A stretch of 64,000 nucleotides of DNA from the NCBI RefSeq assembly GCF_010993745.1, contig NZ_WOTN01000001.1, forward strand, positions 1,367,235 through 1,431,234, in the 5' to 3' direction. Source of the stretch: Fodinicola acaciae. GTDB taxonomy: Bacteria; Actinomycetota; Actinomycetes; Mycobacteriales; HKI-0501. Position numbers and translations under genes: made by a program. The notes beneath the pieces are model-generated. The model was not told the origin of the DNA and made no database searches. It saw nothing but the letters and a program-made list of their open reading frames with translations. Positions 7,502 through 16,405 of this stretch are shown piece by piece (within the stretch, counting starts at the first letter, position 1; every line of letters starts with the position of its first letter).

Positions 7502-8300
7502 GCTCGGCGAGCGCCGCCTGAGCCCGCGGATCACGCGCCTCCGGTTGCGGCTCGGCGCGTTCGAGCTTGTCGAAGTAGTGTCCGGTCACGCCATCCAGCT
7601 CCGGATCGACGATCAGCCGGAGCGTCGACCGGGTGCCGGTGTCGACGCTGTCCATGGTGTTCCAGCCGGCCTCGACGACCATGCCGGTCGGCATCAGCGT
7701 CGCCGGATGCAGAGCGTTGACCGTGACGCCGGTGCCGGCGGTCTCGGCGGCCAGCGCGAAGGTGTCGGCGATCATCGCGAGCTTGCTCTGCCGGTATGCG
7801 CGTACGCCGTCGTAGTCGCGCTCCACCAGCGGGTCGTCGACGAACGACGCCTGGCCGATCGAGGCGACGTTCACGATCCGCGCTGGTGCGTTGCGGGTCA
7901 GCGTCGGCAGCAGCTCCCGCGCGAGCAGGTGGCTGGCCAGGTAGTTGACCGCGAAGCGCAGCTCGATGCCGTCGCGGCTGACCTGCCGGCCCTCCCCCGG
8001 CACGCCGAATCCGACGCCGGCGTTGTTGACCAGGATCGTGAGGTCGCTGTGCCGGTCGGCGACCTCGGCGGCCAGCCGGCGGACGTCGGCGATCGACGCG
8101 AGATCGGCCACCGCGGTGTCGATCCGGGTGCCGTCCGGCGCCTCCGCCGCCACCTTGTCGCGAGTGGCGGCGGCACGCTCTGGGTCGCGTCCGTGGATGA
8201 CGACGGCGGCGCCGAGCCTGGCCAGCTCGGTGGCGACCTGCTGTCCGAGGCCGCCGGTCGCGCCGGTGATGAGCACCTTCTGCCGGGATACGTCTCGCAT
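7476..8300 (-). CDS. Short-chain dehydrogenase/reductase
   Basis: A 274-residue classical SDR resembling retinol-dehydrogenase-like bacterial enzymes. The cofactor motif is TGATGGLGQQVA (residues 13-24), with VADLAS and the NNAG motif at VNNAGVG. The catalytic Ser is in NVASIGQ and the Tyr/Lys pair in YRQSKLA. It reduces or oxidises an alcohol/carbonyl with NAD(P); substrate unknown. It is tail-to-tail with the HxlR gene (26-nt overlap) and upstream, on the same strand, of nothing obvious, so it may have its own promoter near 8310. Confidence 0.9.
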   Translation of the reverse strand: MRDVSRQKVLITGATGGLGQQVATELARLGAAVVIHGRDPERAAATRDKVAAEAPDGTRIDTAVADLASIADVRRLAAEVADRHSDLTILVNNAGVGFGVPGEGRQVSRDGIELRFAVNYLASHLLARELLPTLTRNAPARIVNVASIGQASFVDDPLVERDYDGVRAYRQSKLAMIADTFALAAETAGTGVTVNALHPATLMPTGMVVEAGWNTMDSVDTGTRSTLRLIVDPELDGVTGHYFDKLERAEPQPEARDPRAQAALAELTARLLAR

Positions 8301-8346
8301 GTCCTCGACCCTACGTCCACCGCCACCGCTTATCCTGTTGCCACGA

Positions 8347-9849
8347 CTACCCGCCGAACCAGGTCGCCAATGCCTCGCGCAGCTCGTCGGCGTCCGAGCC
8401 GGCCCAGGCGACGTACGCGTCCGGTCGGATCAGCACGAGCTCTGCCGGCGGCTCGGCGGTCTCCGCCTCGACGAGGTCGACACGGTCCGACCAGTCGGCC
8501 GCGATCGCCGGCGCACCACCGAAACTGAGCAGCACCGGCCGCGCCTTCCGCATGAGCTCGGCGATCCGGGTCGCTCCGGCCGCCGTTTTCACGTCGATGT
8601 CAGGCATCCACCGGCCGATCAGCGGATGCCGGCCGGTCGTGCGCATGTCGTACCGCGTGTCCGCTCCGGACATCAGGTCGCAGATGTGCTGCCGGTTGTC
8701 CTTCTTTTCCAGCAGCTCGCCGAAAAGCTGTCGCATGGCGGTGACGTTCGGACCGGGTGACAGCAACGCCGTCTGAGCTCTGGTGTGCATGATGACCCGC
8801 TCGCCGACCGATCGCCGTTCGCTTTCGTACGTGTCCAGCAGGCCGTCCGGAGCCCAGCCTTGCACCGCGGCGGCGATTTTCCAGCCCAGATTGAGAACAT
8901 CCTGCATGCCGAGGTTGAGACCAGGTCCGCCGATCGCGGAGTGGACGTGTGCCGCGTCGCCGACCAGGAAGACCCGGCCGGACCGATAGCGGTCGGCCTG
9001 CCGTGAGTTGATGCCCTCGTTGGCGCGCGTCAACATCAGCTCGTGGCCGTCTGGTGGCGCGACCGCCTCGACCTGCGCGCCGAGGATCCGGCTGAGCGTC
9101 GCGCTGGCTTCGGCCAAGGTCACCGGCACGGTGTCCGGCACCGGTTCGCCGTCCCATTCATAGCCGCCAAATCGGTAGACGCCCGGCTGCATCGCACCGA
9201 TCGCCACCATGCCGGTCTCGGTGCGGTAATGGCCGCGCCTGAGGCGGCCGAGCCCCGGCACCACCAGGTCGCCGTTGGACTCTGGTGTCGGCTTCGCGAT
9301 GCCGACCTGCCCCATGATGCCGGTGAACCGGTCGTCGGTGATGCCGGGAAATCCGATGCCGAGCGACTTTCTGATCACGCTGCGACCGCCGTCGGCGGCC
9401 ACCAGATAACGCGCGGTCAGGTCGTACGTGTCGTTGAGCCGCACCGTCACGGTGTCGGAGTTTTGGCTCAGTGCGGTGACTTCCTGGCCTCGCCGGAGAT
9501 CGACGCCGAGGCTGGTGGCGCGTTCTTCGAGCAGCTTTTCCAGCGTCGGCTGCGGGATCGGCAGCAGGTAGATCGACGGATCGTCCAATGTGGACAGATC
9601 CAGCGGAAACGCGCCGAAGGTGAAACCGGGTGCCGGCCGCGGCGGTTGCAGCTGGCCGGACAGCACCTCGTACAGTCCGCGATAGTCCAGCGCCGGCACT
9701 ACCCGGCCGACCAAGCCGTTGGCCTTCGGCGCGGTCGACCGCTGCGGCAGCCGCTCCAGGACGACCGGCCGCAGGCCAGCGAGCGCCAACTCGGTGGCCA
9801 TCAACAGCCCGTTCGGTCCACCGCCGGCCACAATCACGTCGTGAATCAT
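8347..9849 (-). CDS. FAD-dependent aromatic monooxygenase
   Basis: A 500-residue PHBH-type flavin hydroxylase of the RdmE/tetracycline-hydroxylase-like group. It carries VAGGGPNGLLMATELA (FAD motif, residues 6-21), AADGGRSVIRKSLGI (DG motif) and GDAAHVHSAIGGPGLNLGMQD. The C-terminal thioredoxin-like tail ends DADELREALATWF. ATG at 9849 is chosen over the longer frame to 9993 because GGGAGA lies upstream and the Rossmann fold then begins at residue 4. A TetR regulator lies 65 nt upstream on the same strand and probably controls it. Substrate unknown. Confidence 0.9.
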   Translation of the reverse strand: MIHDVIVAGGGPNGLLMATELALAGLRPVVLERLPQRSTAPKANGLVGRVVPALDYRGLYEVLSGQLQPPRPAPGFTFGAFPLDLSTLDDPSIYLLPIPQPTLEKLLEERATSLGVDLRRGQEVTALSQNSDTVTVRLNDTYDLTARYLVAADGGRSVIRKSLGIGFPGITDDRFTGIMGQVGIAKPTPESNGDLVVPGLGRLRRGHYRTETGMVAIGAMQPGVYRFGGYEWDGEPVPDTVPVTLAEASATLSRILGAQVEAVAPPDGHELMLTRANEGINSRQADRYRSGRVFLVGDAAHVHSAIGGPGLNLGMQDVLNLGWKIAAAVQGWAPDGLLDTYESERRSVGERVIMHTRAQTALLSPGPNVTAMRQLFGELLEKKDNRQHICDLMSGADTRYDMRTTGRHPLIGRWMPDIDVKTAAGATRIAELMRKARPVLLSFGGAPAIAADWSDRVDLVEAETAEPPAELVLIRPDAYVAWAGSDADELREALATWFGG

Positions 9850-9914
9850 GACAAATCTCCCGTTTCCAGGCAGCCCAAAAGAAGGCATGCTTTTCCTTGT
9901 GTATTGCCGAAAAG

Positions 9915-10526
9915 CTAGGAAGAGAGGTTGGAAACCCTCTTGATCGCGGCACGCAACGCAGCCGGTACGGTCACCGGCGGGTCGGCGCGCCACCAGTTGT
10001 CCAGCGCGACTCGTACGGCCACGCCGAGTGCCGACGCGACCAGCTGCGGATACATCTGGTCAGCCGGCACGCCGAGGCGATCGGCGATCGCCGCCGCCAG
10101 CTCGTGCTCAACCTCGCGGCTGCCTCGCAGCAACGCCGCCTGCACGGACGGCTCGGCAGTCATCCGGTGGACGCCGCCGCGCCACTGCGGATCAGGCATC
10201 GCCTCGGCGTCCTCGCTTTGCTGCAGGAACTGCGAGACGACCGCTTCCTCGAGTGCCTGCCACAGCGACTCGGTGGCCGGCCGCTCCGGAAGTGCCGCGA
10301 CCACCCGGCGCATCCGGTCGACGTGCCGCGAGGCGATCGCGTCGGCCTTGCTGGCGAAGTAGTTGTTGAACGTACGTGGTGACACCCCGACCTCGGCCGC
10401 GATGTCCTCCACCAGGACGTTGTCCAGGCCGCGCCGCACCGCCAACCGGATGGCGGCCCAGGCCAGAGCGCTGCGAGTCTCCTGCTTCTTGCGCTCTCGC
10501 AGCCCCGGCTTGGTCCTCGCGTCCAT
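9915..10526 (-). CDS. TetR-family regulator
   Basis: A 203-residue TetR/AcrR repressor. The HTH spans about residues 10-60, with ETRSALAWAAIRLAVRRG and VGVSPRTFNNYFASKADA; the rest is a helical ligand domain. ATG 10526 gives the compact family start MDARTKPGLRERKKQ; the longer frame to 10562 would read into the tatC terminator hairpin. It precedes the FAD monooxygenase on the same strand. The 65-bp gap contains a GCATGC-centred AT-rich dyad that could be its operator. Ligand unknown. Confidence 0.9.
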   Translation of the reverse strand: MDARTKPGLRERKKQETRSALAWAAIRLAVRRGLDNVLVEDIAAEVGVSPRTFNNYFASKADAIASRHVDRMRRVVAALPERPATESLWQALEEAVVSQFLQQSEDAEAMPDPQWRGGVHRMTAEPSVQAALLRGSREVEHELAAAIADRLGVPADQMYPQLVASALGVAVRVALDNWWRADPPVTVPAALRAAIKRVSNLSS

Positions 10527-10543
10527 GCCTACGACCGTACGAC

Positions 10544-10583
10544 AAAAGTGCGGGCCCCGCAATCTTTCGGGGCCCGCACTTTT
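10544..10583. terminator. Strong bidirectional terminator between tatC and the TetR gene
   Basis: A perfect 16-bp stem (AAAAGTGCGGGCCCCG at 10544-10559 pairing with 10568-10583) with an 8-nt loop and T/A tracts on both sides. It lies 13 nt beyond the tatC stop codon and should end the Tat transcript. Confidence 0.9.
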
Positions 10584-10595
10584 CTCAGTCGGCTA

Positions 10596-11525
10596 TCAGG
10601 TCGCGTCGTCGTCGTACTGGCGGCGCTGTGCCGTGTCAGTCGAGTTGCCGCTCGGCGCCTCGATCTCCTCGACCGAGGTCTCGATCACCGACGCCTCGTC
10701 ATCGGACACGTTGCCGTACATGGCGGAGGAACGGCGGGCCTTCCGGCGATCGTGGACGAACGCGACTCCGACCGCGAGGAAGTAGAGGCTGACCATCGGA
10801 ATCGCCAGCGCGGTCATCCCGAAGGGGTCGGGTGTCGGCGTCACGATCGCGGCGAACAGGAACATGAGGAAGACGGAGACCCGCCACCACGACAGCAGCC
10901 GCCGCGCGCTCACCAGGCCGGCAAAGTTCAGCATGACGACAATCAGGGGAAACTCGAAGCCACAGCCGAACAGGACCATCATCCCGGTGATGAAGTCCAT
11001 ATAACCTTTGAGCTCGAGGTTGGCGACCACACCGGTCCCACCGCCGAACGCGAGCAGGAACTCAAGGCCGCGCGCGATGACGAAATAGGCGAGCACGGCG
11101 CCAGCGACGAAAAGAGGCGTTGCAACGGCAACGAACGAGTAGGCCCATCGACGCTCGTGCTTGTGCAGCCCCGGAGTGATGAAGCTCCACAGCTGGTAAA
11201 GCCAGATGGGGGCCGAGATGATCAGGCCGACATAGAGGCCGAATTTCAGCTGCGTGACGAGATAGTCGGTGACCTGCAGCTGCTGGAGCGGCTGGCACAT
11301 CTTGCCGACCGACATTTGTGCCTGACAGTAGGGCTGCTCCAGGAAGTTGATGATCTCCTTGGAGAAGAAGAACGAGGCGACCGTACCGACGAGGATGCCG
11401 ATGACGGCTCGGAACAGCCGCGTGCGGAGCTCGATCAGATGCTCCATGAGCGGCATCGATCCGTCAGCGGCCCGCTGACGGCGACTTGGTTTACGCGCGC
11501 CTTGCCGGCGCGGCAACAGATTCAC
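10596..11525 (-). CDS. tatC: Sec-independent protein translocase TatC
   Basis: A 309-residue polytopic membrane protein forming the twin-arginine signal receptor with TatA/TatB. It has MEHLIELRTRLFRA in the N-terminal cytoplasmic part, then six hydrophobic segments. The periplasmic/loop motifs are FGLYVGLIISAPIWLYQLWSF... and the Glu-containing FGCGFEFPLIV. A charged C-terminal tail (after residue 250) is longer than in E. coli, as usual in actinobacteria. It starts with GTG at 11525, 22 nt after tatA. Following pafBC, this placement is the canonical actinobacterial one. Confidence 0.97.
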   Translation of the reverse strand: MNLLPRRQGARKPSRRQRAADGSMPLMEHLIELRTRLFRAVIGILVGTVASFFFSKEIINFLEQPYCQAQMSVGKMCQPLQQLQVTDYLVTQLKFGLYVGLIISAPIWLYQLWSFITPGLHKHERRWAYSFVAVATPLFVAGAVLAYFVIARGLEFLLAFGGGTGVVANLELKGYMDFITGMMVLFGCGFEFPLIVVMLNFAGLVSARRLLSWWRVSVFLMFLFAAIVTPTPDPFGMTALAIPMVSLYFLAVGVAFVHDRRKARRSSAMYGNVSDDEASVIETSVEEIEAPSGNSTDTAQRRQYDDDAT

Positions 11526-11547
11526 GGACTCGGCAGCTCGGCAGGAG

Positions 11548-11823
11548 TTAGCTGCGCTGCGAGTCGGACGGTTGCGCGACCTTCTTGTCGTTGATCGGCG
11601 AAGGCTGGTCGTCCGGGATGCTCGGCTCCTCGTCCGCCTTGGCCTTGGCGTCCTTGTCCTTGTCCTTCATCTCGTCGGTCAGCGCCTTGGTCTCGGCCTT
11701 GAAGATGCGCAGCGACCGGCCGAGGCCGCGAGCGGCATCCGGCAGCTTCTTCGCACCGAAGAGCAGGATGAGCACGACGACGAGCACGATGATGTGCCAC
11801 GGCTTCAGACCACCAGCGAACAT
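11548..11823 (-). CDS. tatA: Sec-independent translocase subunit TatA
   Basis: A 91-residue protein with one N-terminal membrane helix ([20 protein letters not shown], residues 9-28) containing the conserved FGAKKLP hinge. An amphipathic helix ([20 protein letters not shown]) and an acidic/lysine-rich tail follow. It oligomerises to form the Tat pore for folded proteins. It is directly upstream of tatC on the same strand. Confidence 0.96.
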   Translation of the reverse strand: MFAGGLKPWHIIVLVVVLILLFGAKKLPDAARGLGRSLRIFKAETKALTDEMKDKDKDAKAKADEEPSIPDDQPSPINDKKVAQPSDSQRS

Positions 11824-11912
11824 GAGCTAGCCCTCTCCTACGGTTTCACGCCGCGGCAGGGGTGTTGCCTCACCCGTTGCGGCTCGCACCATCGTACGTC
11901 CCGATGAGCGTT

Positions 11913-12200
11913 TCAGGCTGCGCTGCCACTGGATTGCGTGGATTGGCCACCGGTTGGTGTCGTCACGGCCGCCTGCTGGCCGGCCGCCACCTCGGCGGCT
12001 CGCGCCTGCAAATCCGACAAAGCGCCATTGATCTGGTCAACTCTGGCCTGCAGGGCCTGCACGTCGTCGAGCTTCCCCTGCACCGCCAGCACCTGAGCCT
12101 GCAGCTGCCGCAACGGACCCACCAGGCGCACCAGCACCAGCAGGAGCAGCAGGACCGCCACGACGGCGATCGCGATCGCGATCCACACGGCAAGACTCAC
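11913..12200 (-). CDS. Small membrane-anchored coiled-coil protein
   Basis: A 95-residue protein. Residues 4-26 are one hydrophobic helix (VWIAIAIAVVAVLLLLLVLV). Residues 30-70 form a heptad-like Gln/Leu/Ala-rich coiled coil (QLQAQVLAVQGKLDDVQALQ), and a Ser/Thr/Gly-rich disordered tail ends the chain. It lies between the zinc-ribbon gene and tatA. No family recognised; a membrane-tethered coiled coil is all that can be said. Confidence 0.7.
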   Translation of the reverse strand: MSLAVWIAIAIAVVAVLLLLLVLVRLVGPLRQLQAQVLAVQGKLDDVQALQARVDQINGALSDLQARAAEVAAGQQAAVTTPTGGQSTQSSGSAA

Positions 12201-12243
12201 AGGCCGAAGCCTAGTGGCCGTACGCCGGACGCCGAAGATTGGG

Positions 12244-12579
12244 CTAGCTGGTCGCGACGCGCCGCGCGGCGGCCGCCAGGTCCTCAGTGCGGTGCAGCTC
12301 GATCACGAAGTCGAGCAGGTCGTCCACGCTCAGCGCCGGTCCGGTGTGCTGCTCGGCCGCCTCCTGCGGGATCGACCAGAACTCCACCTTCACGCCGCCG
12401 GTGCGCAACAGCGTCGACACGTGCGTGTCGGCCGGCTTGCGGATGCTTCTGGCGCAACCGCTGCACACGAATGCGTAGTACGACAGGCCAGCCGTCGAGC
12501 ATTCGTGCAGCACCACGTCGTCGGTCGTCAAGTCAACGTCGCCGCAGTACGGACAAGTCGCCTTGATCTGCGCGTTCAC
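12244..12579 (-). CDS. Zinc-ribbon protein of unknown function
   Basis: A 111-residue cytoplasmic protein beginning at the second of two consecutive GTG codons (12582/12579), with AAGGGG just upstream. Two CxxC pairs, CPYCG near residue 9 and CSGC near residue 40, form a probable zinc ribbon. A helical acidic C-terminus (VDDLLDFVIELHRTEDLAAAARRV) follows. The longer frame to 12789 overlaps pafC. It sits between pafC and the Tat genes. Function unknown. Confidence 0.7.
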   Translation of the reverse strand: MNAQIKATCPYCGDVDLTTDDVVLHECSTAGLSYYAFVCSGCARSIRKPADTHVSTLLRTGGVKVEFWSIPQEAAEQHTGPALSVDDLLDFVIELHRTEDLAAAARRVATS

Positions 12580-12712
12580 CACGGTCCCCTTTCGCCGCCC
12601 CGATCGGCGGGGTCCTTTCCCGCCTTTCGTGGTGTTGACGCACCGGTAACCGGGTGATGACGCGATAACGGAGCATGAACCTGAGTCGTGGGTCACAAAT
12701 CTGCGGCGGCGA

Positions 12713-13675
12713 TTACTCCTGATATGCCAACAAGGCCTGTTGCGCGTCGTGGCGGACGGCTTCGGCCAGCTCGACCGGCGCCACCACACGTACGTCGGTG
12801 CCGAGGCCGAGCACCATCCGGCGCGCCCAGCCGAGGTCGCTGGCCCACATGGTGATCTCGGTGTCGCCGCCGTGCTTGTGCGTGACCGACTCGACCGGGT
12901 AATACTCGGCGACCCAGCGCGCCGACCTGGACAGCCGCAGGGTGATCAGCAGGTCGCCTGGGCCCGGCTTGAAGACACCGCCGGTCACGTCGTCGCCGCC
13001 GGCGCCTGGCGGCGGTGCGGCCGGCTCGTCCAGCTCGGTCAGCTCGTCGATGCGGTCCAGCCGGAAGCGGCGTACCGCGTCGGCCGACCGGCACCACGCC
13101 TCCAGATAGCTGCGACCGTCCACGACCAGCAGCCGGATCGGGTCGACCACGCGATCGGTGGTCTCGTCGCGAGTGGCCGTGTAGTAGGTCATCCGTACGG
13201 CGTGCCGGTGTTCCAGCGCGGCGCGCAAGGCGTTGGCGCGGCTCGCCTCGGTCGGCGACGTACGCAGCTTCACCGCGACCCGGCTGGCCGCCGAGGCCGC
13301 GTCACCGGCCGCGGACTCCAGCTTGGACAGCGCGCGGTCGATGGCGTCGTCCTGGCTCAGTCCCGGCGTCTCCCCCAACGCGCGCAGGCCGACGATCAGT
13401 GCCAGCGCCTCGTCGGCGGTCAGCCGCAGCGGCCGGTCGATGCCGGCGTGGTAGGTGATGGTGACGGTGTCGTCGTCGAGCACCATGTCGATCAGGTCGC
13501 CGGGACCGTATCCCGGCAGGCCGCAGACGAACAGCAGGTTGAGGTCCTGGCGCAGCTGCGTCTCGGTGACGCCGAGGTCGGCGGCCGCCTCCTCGACCCG
13601 GATGCCGGGCCTGGCCAGCAGATACGGCACCATCGCGAGCAGTCGCGGCAGGTGTTCGCTGACACTGATCGCCAT
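12713..13675 (-). CDS. pafC: PafC, WYL-domain DNA-damage regulator subunit
   Basis: A 320-residue HTH-WYL protein. The N-terminal winged helix (LLAMVPYLLARPGIRVEEAAADLGV) is followed by a WYL core with RSYLEAWCRSADAVRRFRLDRI and a WCX-like C-terminus (GLGTDVRVVAPVELAEAV). In mycobacteria PafB and PafC form a heterodimer that activates the RecA-independent DNA-damage regulon. Its ATG overlaps the pafB stop (TGATG), indicating translational coupling and stoichiometric production. The 14110 start of the open frame is not credible because it lies within pafB. Confidence 0.93.
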   Translation of the reverse strand: MAISVSEHLPRLLAMVPYLLARPGIRVEEAAADLGVTETQLRQDLNLLFVCGLPGYGPGDLIDMVLDDDTVTITYHAGIDRPLRLTADEALALIVGLRALGETPGLSQDDAIDRALSKLESAAGDAASAASRVAVKLRTSPTEASRANALRAALEHRHAVRMTYYTATRDETTDRVVDPIRLLVVDGRSYLEAWCRSADAVRRFRLDRIDELTELDEPAAPPPGAGGDDVTGGVFKPGPGDLLITLRLSRSARWVAEYYPVESVTHKHGGDTEITMWASDLGWARRMVLGLGTDVRVVAPVELAEAVRHDAQQALLAYQE

Positions 13676-14655
13676 CAGCGCCCGCCCTTCACGCTGGCCA
13701 GCGCGGTCAGCCGCTCGACGACCATCCGGCGCACGTCCGGCGGCTCCAGCGCCACCACGTCGGCGCCATAACCGACCAACCGGTTGGCCAGGCTGCCGGG
13801 ATCGCGATACGGCAGCTGCACGAGATCCCAGCCGGCCAGGTCGGACGGATGCACCTCGATGGCCGAGCGGCGCAGGCCCGCGCAGCTGCCGGTGCGTACG
13901 CGCACTGTCGCCTTGCCCTGGTGCGACGGCGTCTCGTCGCCGTAGACGTATGAGGCGAGGTCGACGTCCTCCGGCGGCTCGAACCTGCCGGACGGACCGT
14001 ACGCCTTGACGTTGCCGACGACTCGCGAGAGCCGGAAGCAGCGCGTCGCGTCGCGGTCGAGGTCGTGCCCAACCACGTACCAGCGGCCTTTCGACGACAC
14101 CGCACCCCACGGCTGCAGGTGCCGCTCGGCCGGCTCGTCGTCCTCGGGACGCCGGTAGGAGAAGGTGATCGCGCGACGGTTGCGTACGGCCGCGAGGATC
14201 GTGTCGACCGCGGGATCGGCGGCGACGACCGGCTCCACCGGCAGCGTCGCGGTCGGATCGACGTCGACACCGGCGGCGCGCAGCTTCAGCAGGCCGGAGG
14301 CCGCCGCCGAGGCCAGGCCACGGACGTGCCAGAACCTGGTCGCCAGGCCGACCGCCGCCGCCTCGTCCGGCTCCAGGTGGATGTCCGGCAGCTCGTAGTC
14401 GCGGCGCGCGATCCGATAGCCGGTCTCGGTGTCGAAGGCGCTCATCACCCGCATCTCGACCGGCACTCCGAGGTCGCGGAGCTCGGCCTTGTCGCGCTCG
14501 AACATCCGTTGGAAGGACTCGTGCGCGCGCTGGTCGTCCTCGTCGTGCTCGTAGCCGGCCACCGTCTGCGCGATCTGCGACGCGGTCAGGAACCGCCTGG
14601 TGGACAGCAGGCAGATCACCAGGTTGACCAGACGCTCGGTTCGTACGCGGGACAC
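13675..14655 (-). CDS. pafB: PafB, WYL-domain DNA-damage regulator subunit
   Basis: A 326-residue HTH-WYL regulator, partner of PafC. The winged helix lies in residues 1-70 (VNLVICLLSTRRFLTASQIAQTV ... FQRMFERDKAELRDLGVPVE). The WYL core includes GRWYVVGHDLDRDATRCFRLSRV, and the C-terminal domain ends VERLTALASVKGGR. It starts with GTG 14655 and is translationally coupled to pafC. pafA lies 5.4 kb further upstream, separated by a MerR/esterase/patatin block, whereas in many actinobacteria pafA-pafB-pafC are adjacent. Confidence 0.93.
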   Translation of the reverse strand: MSRVRTERLVNLVICLLSTRRFLTASQIAQTVAGYEHDEDDQRAHESFQRMFERDKAELRDLGVPVEMRVMSAFDTETGYRIARRDYELPDIHLEPDEAAAVGLATRFWHVRGLASAAASGLLKLRAAGVDVDPTATLPVEPVVAADPAVDTILAAVRNRRAITFSYRRPEDDEPAERHLQPWGAVSSKGRWYVVGHDLDRDATRCFRLSRVVGNVKAYGPSGRFEPPEDVDLASYVYGDETPSHQGKATVRVRTGSCAGLRRSAIEVHPSDLAGWDLVQLPYRDPGSLANRLVGYGADVVALEPPDVRRMVVERLTALASVKGGR

Positions 14656-14682
14656 CCCAAGGACGCTAGCGGATGGACCCGG

Positions 14683-15483
14683 TCATGTGTTCGAACTACC
14701 CCCAGGGCGCGGCGGGTCGGCCGGCGTGTCGCGGGGTTGTCCACAGGCGTACGCGCGTGCCTCGCGCAAATACGTCACAATGTCGCGACCCTCGGTCGCC
14801 GACCAGCCGGCCCGCTCGCTCAGCGCCGCCTGGTTTTCCTGCCACATCCGCGCCGCCGCGGCCTTGACCCGCGGATCGTCGCCGTGGAACCGGCTGGCCA
14901 GCGCGTCCCAGTCGGCCAGCAGCCGCTGCACGGCGGGGTCGCTCACCGGCGTACCGCGGTCGAGGTGCTCGTGCACCTGCGCCACCATCGCCTTCCACTC
15001 CCGCTTGGCCGCCTCCGCGCCGGCCGCGCCCAGCTGGGCACGTCGCTCGGCGAGCAGCTCGCGGCTCTGCTGGCTGAAGTAGGTCCTGAACATCGACATG
15101 GCCTCGATGGTCGCCAGGAACGACTGCGCGTCGGGCAGGTCGGCGCCGTCGAGCCGGTGCAGCAGGCCGCGTACGTGCTTCATCAGCGTCGCTATCTGGT
15201 CCGACTGCTGCCGCAGCTCCTCGAGGTGATCGGTGAGCAGCCGCCGCCAGTCGTCGGCGCCGGCCAGGCCGCCGCCGATCCGGTCCAGCGGCAGGCCGAG
15301 CTGCCGGAGTGCCTTGATCTGGTAGAGCCGGCGTACGTCCGCGGCCGTGTATCGGCGATGGCCGGAGCCGGTGCGTTCGCTCGCCGGCAGCAGGCCGATC
15401 TCCTCGTAGTGGTGCAACGTCCGCACGGTCACGCCGGCCGCCTCAGCCAGCTCACCGATCGTCCATCGCCTGTCGTCGCTCAC
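14683..15483 (-). CDS. MerR-family regulator with TipAS-like effector domain
   Basis: A 266-residue activator. The MerR winged HTH (WTIGELAEAAGVTVRTLHHY, RRYTAADVRRLYQIKALRQLGLPL) and dimerisation helix occupy residues 1-120. A TipAS-type helical domain follows (AMSMFRTYFSQQSRELLAERR ... WDALASRFHGDDPRVKAAAARM). TipA-type proteins twist 19-bp-spacer promoters after binding cationic drugs. It starts at GTG 15483, 8 nt from a -10 box, so the message is near-leaderless. Its own promoter and that of the esterase-like gene at 16406-17689 carry the same box. Confidence 0.92.
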   Translation of the reverse strand: MSDDRRWTIGELAEAAGVTVRTLHHYEEIGLLPASERTGSGHRRYTAADVRRLYQIKALRQLGLPLDRIGGGLAGADDWRRLLTDHLEELRQQSDQIATLMKHVRGLLHRLDGADLPDAQSFLATIEAMSMFRTYFSQQSRELLAERRAQLGAAGAEAAKREWKAMVAQVHEHLDRGTPVSDPAVQRLLADWDALASRFHGDDPRVKAAAARMWQENQAALSERAGWSATEGRDIVTYLREARAYACGQPRDTPADPPRPGGSSNT

Positions 15484-15490
15484 CCCACTG

Positions 15491-15521
15491 ACGCTAGAAC
15501 CTGACGTTACGTAAGGCGCAA
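15491..15521 (-). promoter_or_regulatory. MerR-type promoter of the merR gene (19-bp spacer)
   Basis: On the minus strand, -35 TTGCGC (15521-15516) and -10 TAGCGT (15496-15491) are separated by exactly 19 bp. The spacer contains the dyad TTACGTAACGT (core ACGTnACGT). The over-long spacer plus central palindrome is the signature of MerR-activated promoters. The predicted start of transcription falls next to GTG 15483. Confidence 0.8.
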
Positions 15522-15544
15522 GCCTTGGACGCCGCGCAGACCTC

Positions 15545-16342
15545 TTATCGGGTCGGATCGTCGCCGAACAGGAGCCGCAGCGGACCGGCCATGATGCCGC
15601 CGTCGACCGGCAGCACGACGCCGGTGACCCAGGCGGCGTCGTCCGAGCCGAGGAACGCGACGGCGGCCGCGATGTCGGCCGGCTCGCCGATGCGCTTCAG
15701 CGGATAGCGCTCGGCGACCCGGTCCATGAACGCCGCGTGGCCCGCACCGCGGTTCTCCCACACGCGCGTACGGATCGTCCCCGGCGCGACGACGTTGAAC
15801 CGGACGCCTTTGTCGCCGTACATGACGGCGAGGTTCTGCGTGATGCTGTAGACGCCGGCCTTCGCCGCCGAGTACGCGAGGCCGCCGAAGGCCGCCAGGC
15901 CGTTGACCGAGCCGATGCTCACGACGGCTGCGCCGTACGGTGCGGCGAGCAGATGCGGCATCGCAGCCTGGATCGCGCGTACGGCGCCGGCCAGCGTGCC
16001 GTTCATGGTCGAGTTCCAGGTCTCGTCGGTCAGGTCCTCCAGCGAGGCACCTTTGCCGGTGAAGGCGTCGTTGACGACCACTCCGAGGCCGCCGAAGCGC
16101 TCGACGGTGGCGGCCACCGCGGCCCTGACCGACTCGCCGTCGGTCACGTCGCAATGCACCGCGAGGCCCTGCTCGCCCAGACCGGCGGCGACCTCGGCGG
16201 CCGCCTCGTCGTCGATGTCGGCGATAGCCACCGACGCACCTTCGGCGGCAAGGCGCTCGACGATGGCGCGGCCAATCCCGTGCGCGCCGCCCGTGACGAA
16301 TGCCGTCCGGCCGTCGTAGCGGCGCAGCTGTGCGGAAGTCAT
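15545..16342 (-). CDS. Short-chain dehydrogenase/reductase
   Basis: A 265-residue classical SDR: FVTGGAHGIGRAIVERL (cofactor motif), CDVTDG, VVNDAF in place of the usual NNAG, catalytic Ser in SIGSVNG, Tyr/Lys in YSAAKAG, and the terminal VLPVDGGIMAG. The start at 16342 is preferred to 16351 because GAGG directly abuts the upstream ATG and is 9 nt from this one. It lies between the MerR gene and the esterase-like gene, tail toward merR. A role together with them is possible but not shown; substrate unknown. Confidence 0.9.
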   Translation of the reverse strand: MTSAQLRRYDGRTAFVTGGAHGIGRAIVERLAAEGASVAIADIDDEAAAEVAAGLGEQGLAVHCDVTDGESVRAAVAATVERFGGLGVVVNDAFTGKGASLEDLTDETWNSTMNGTLAGAVRAIQAAMPHLLAAPYGAAVVSIGSVNGLAAFGGLAYSAAKAGVYSITQNLAVMYGDKGVRFNVVAPGTIRTRVWENRGAGHAAFMDRVAERYPLKRIGEPADIAAAVAFLGSDDAAWVTGVVLPVDGGIMAGPLRLLFGDDPTR

Positions 16343-16405
16343 GATCTTCATCCTCGATCACCGCCGAGCCGGTCGACAGCCGTTGTCTCGATCCGGCCGG
16401 CGGGA

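Noticed and set aside
939-10526. Secondary-metabolite cluster around the two FAD monooxygenases
   Set aside because: No polyketide, peptide or terpene synthase and no resistance or transport set nearby; they sit as single regulator-target units.
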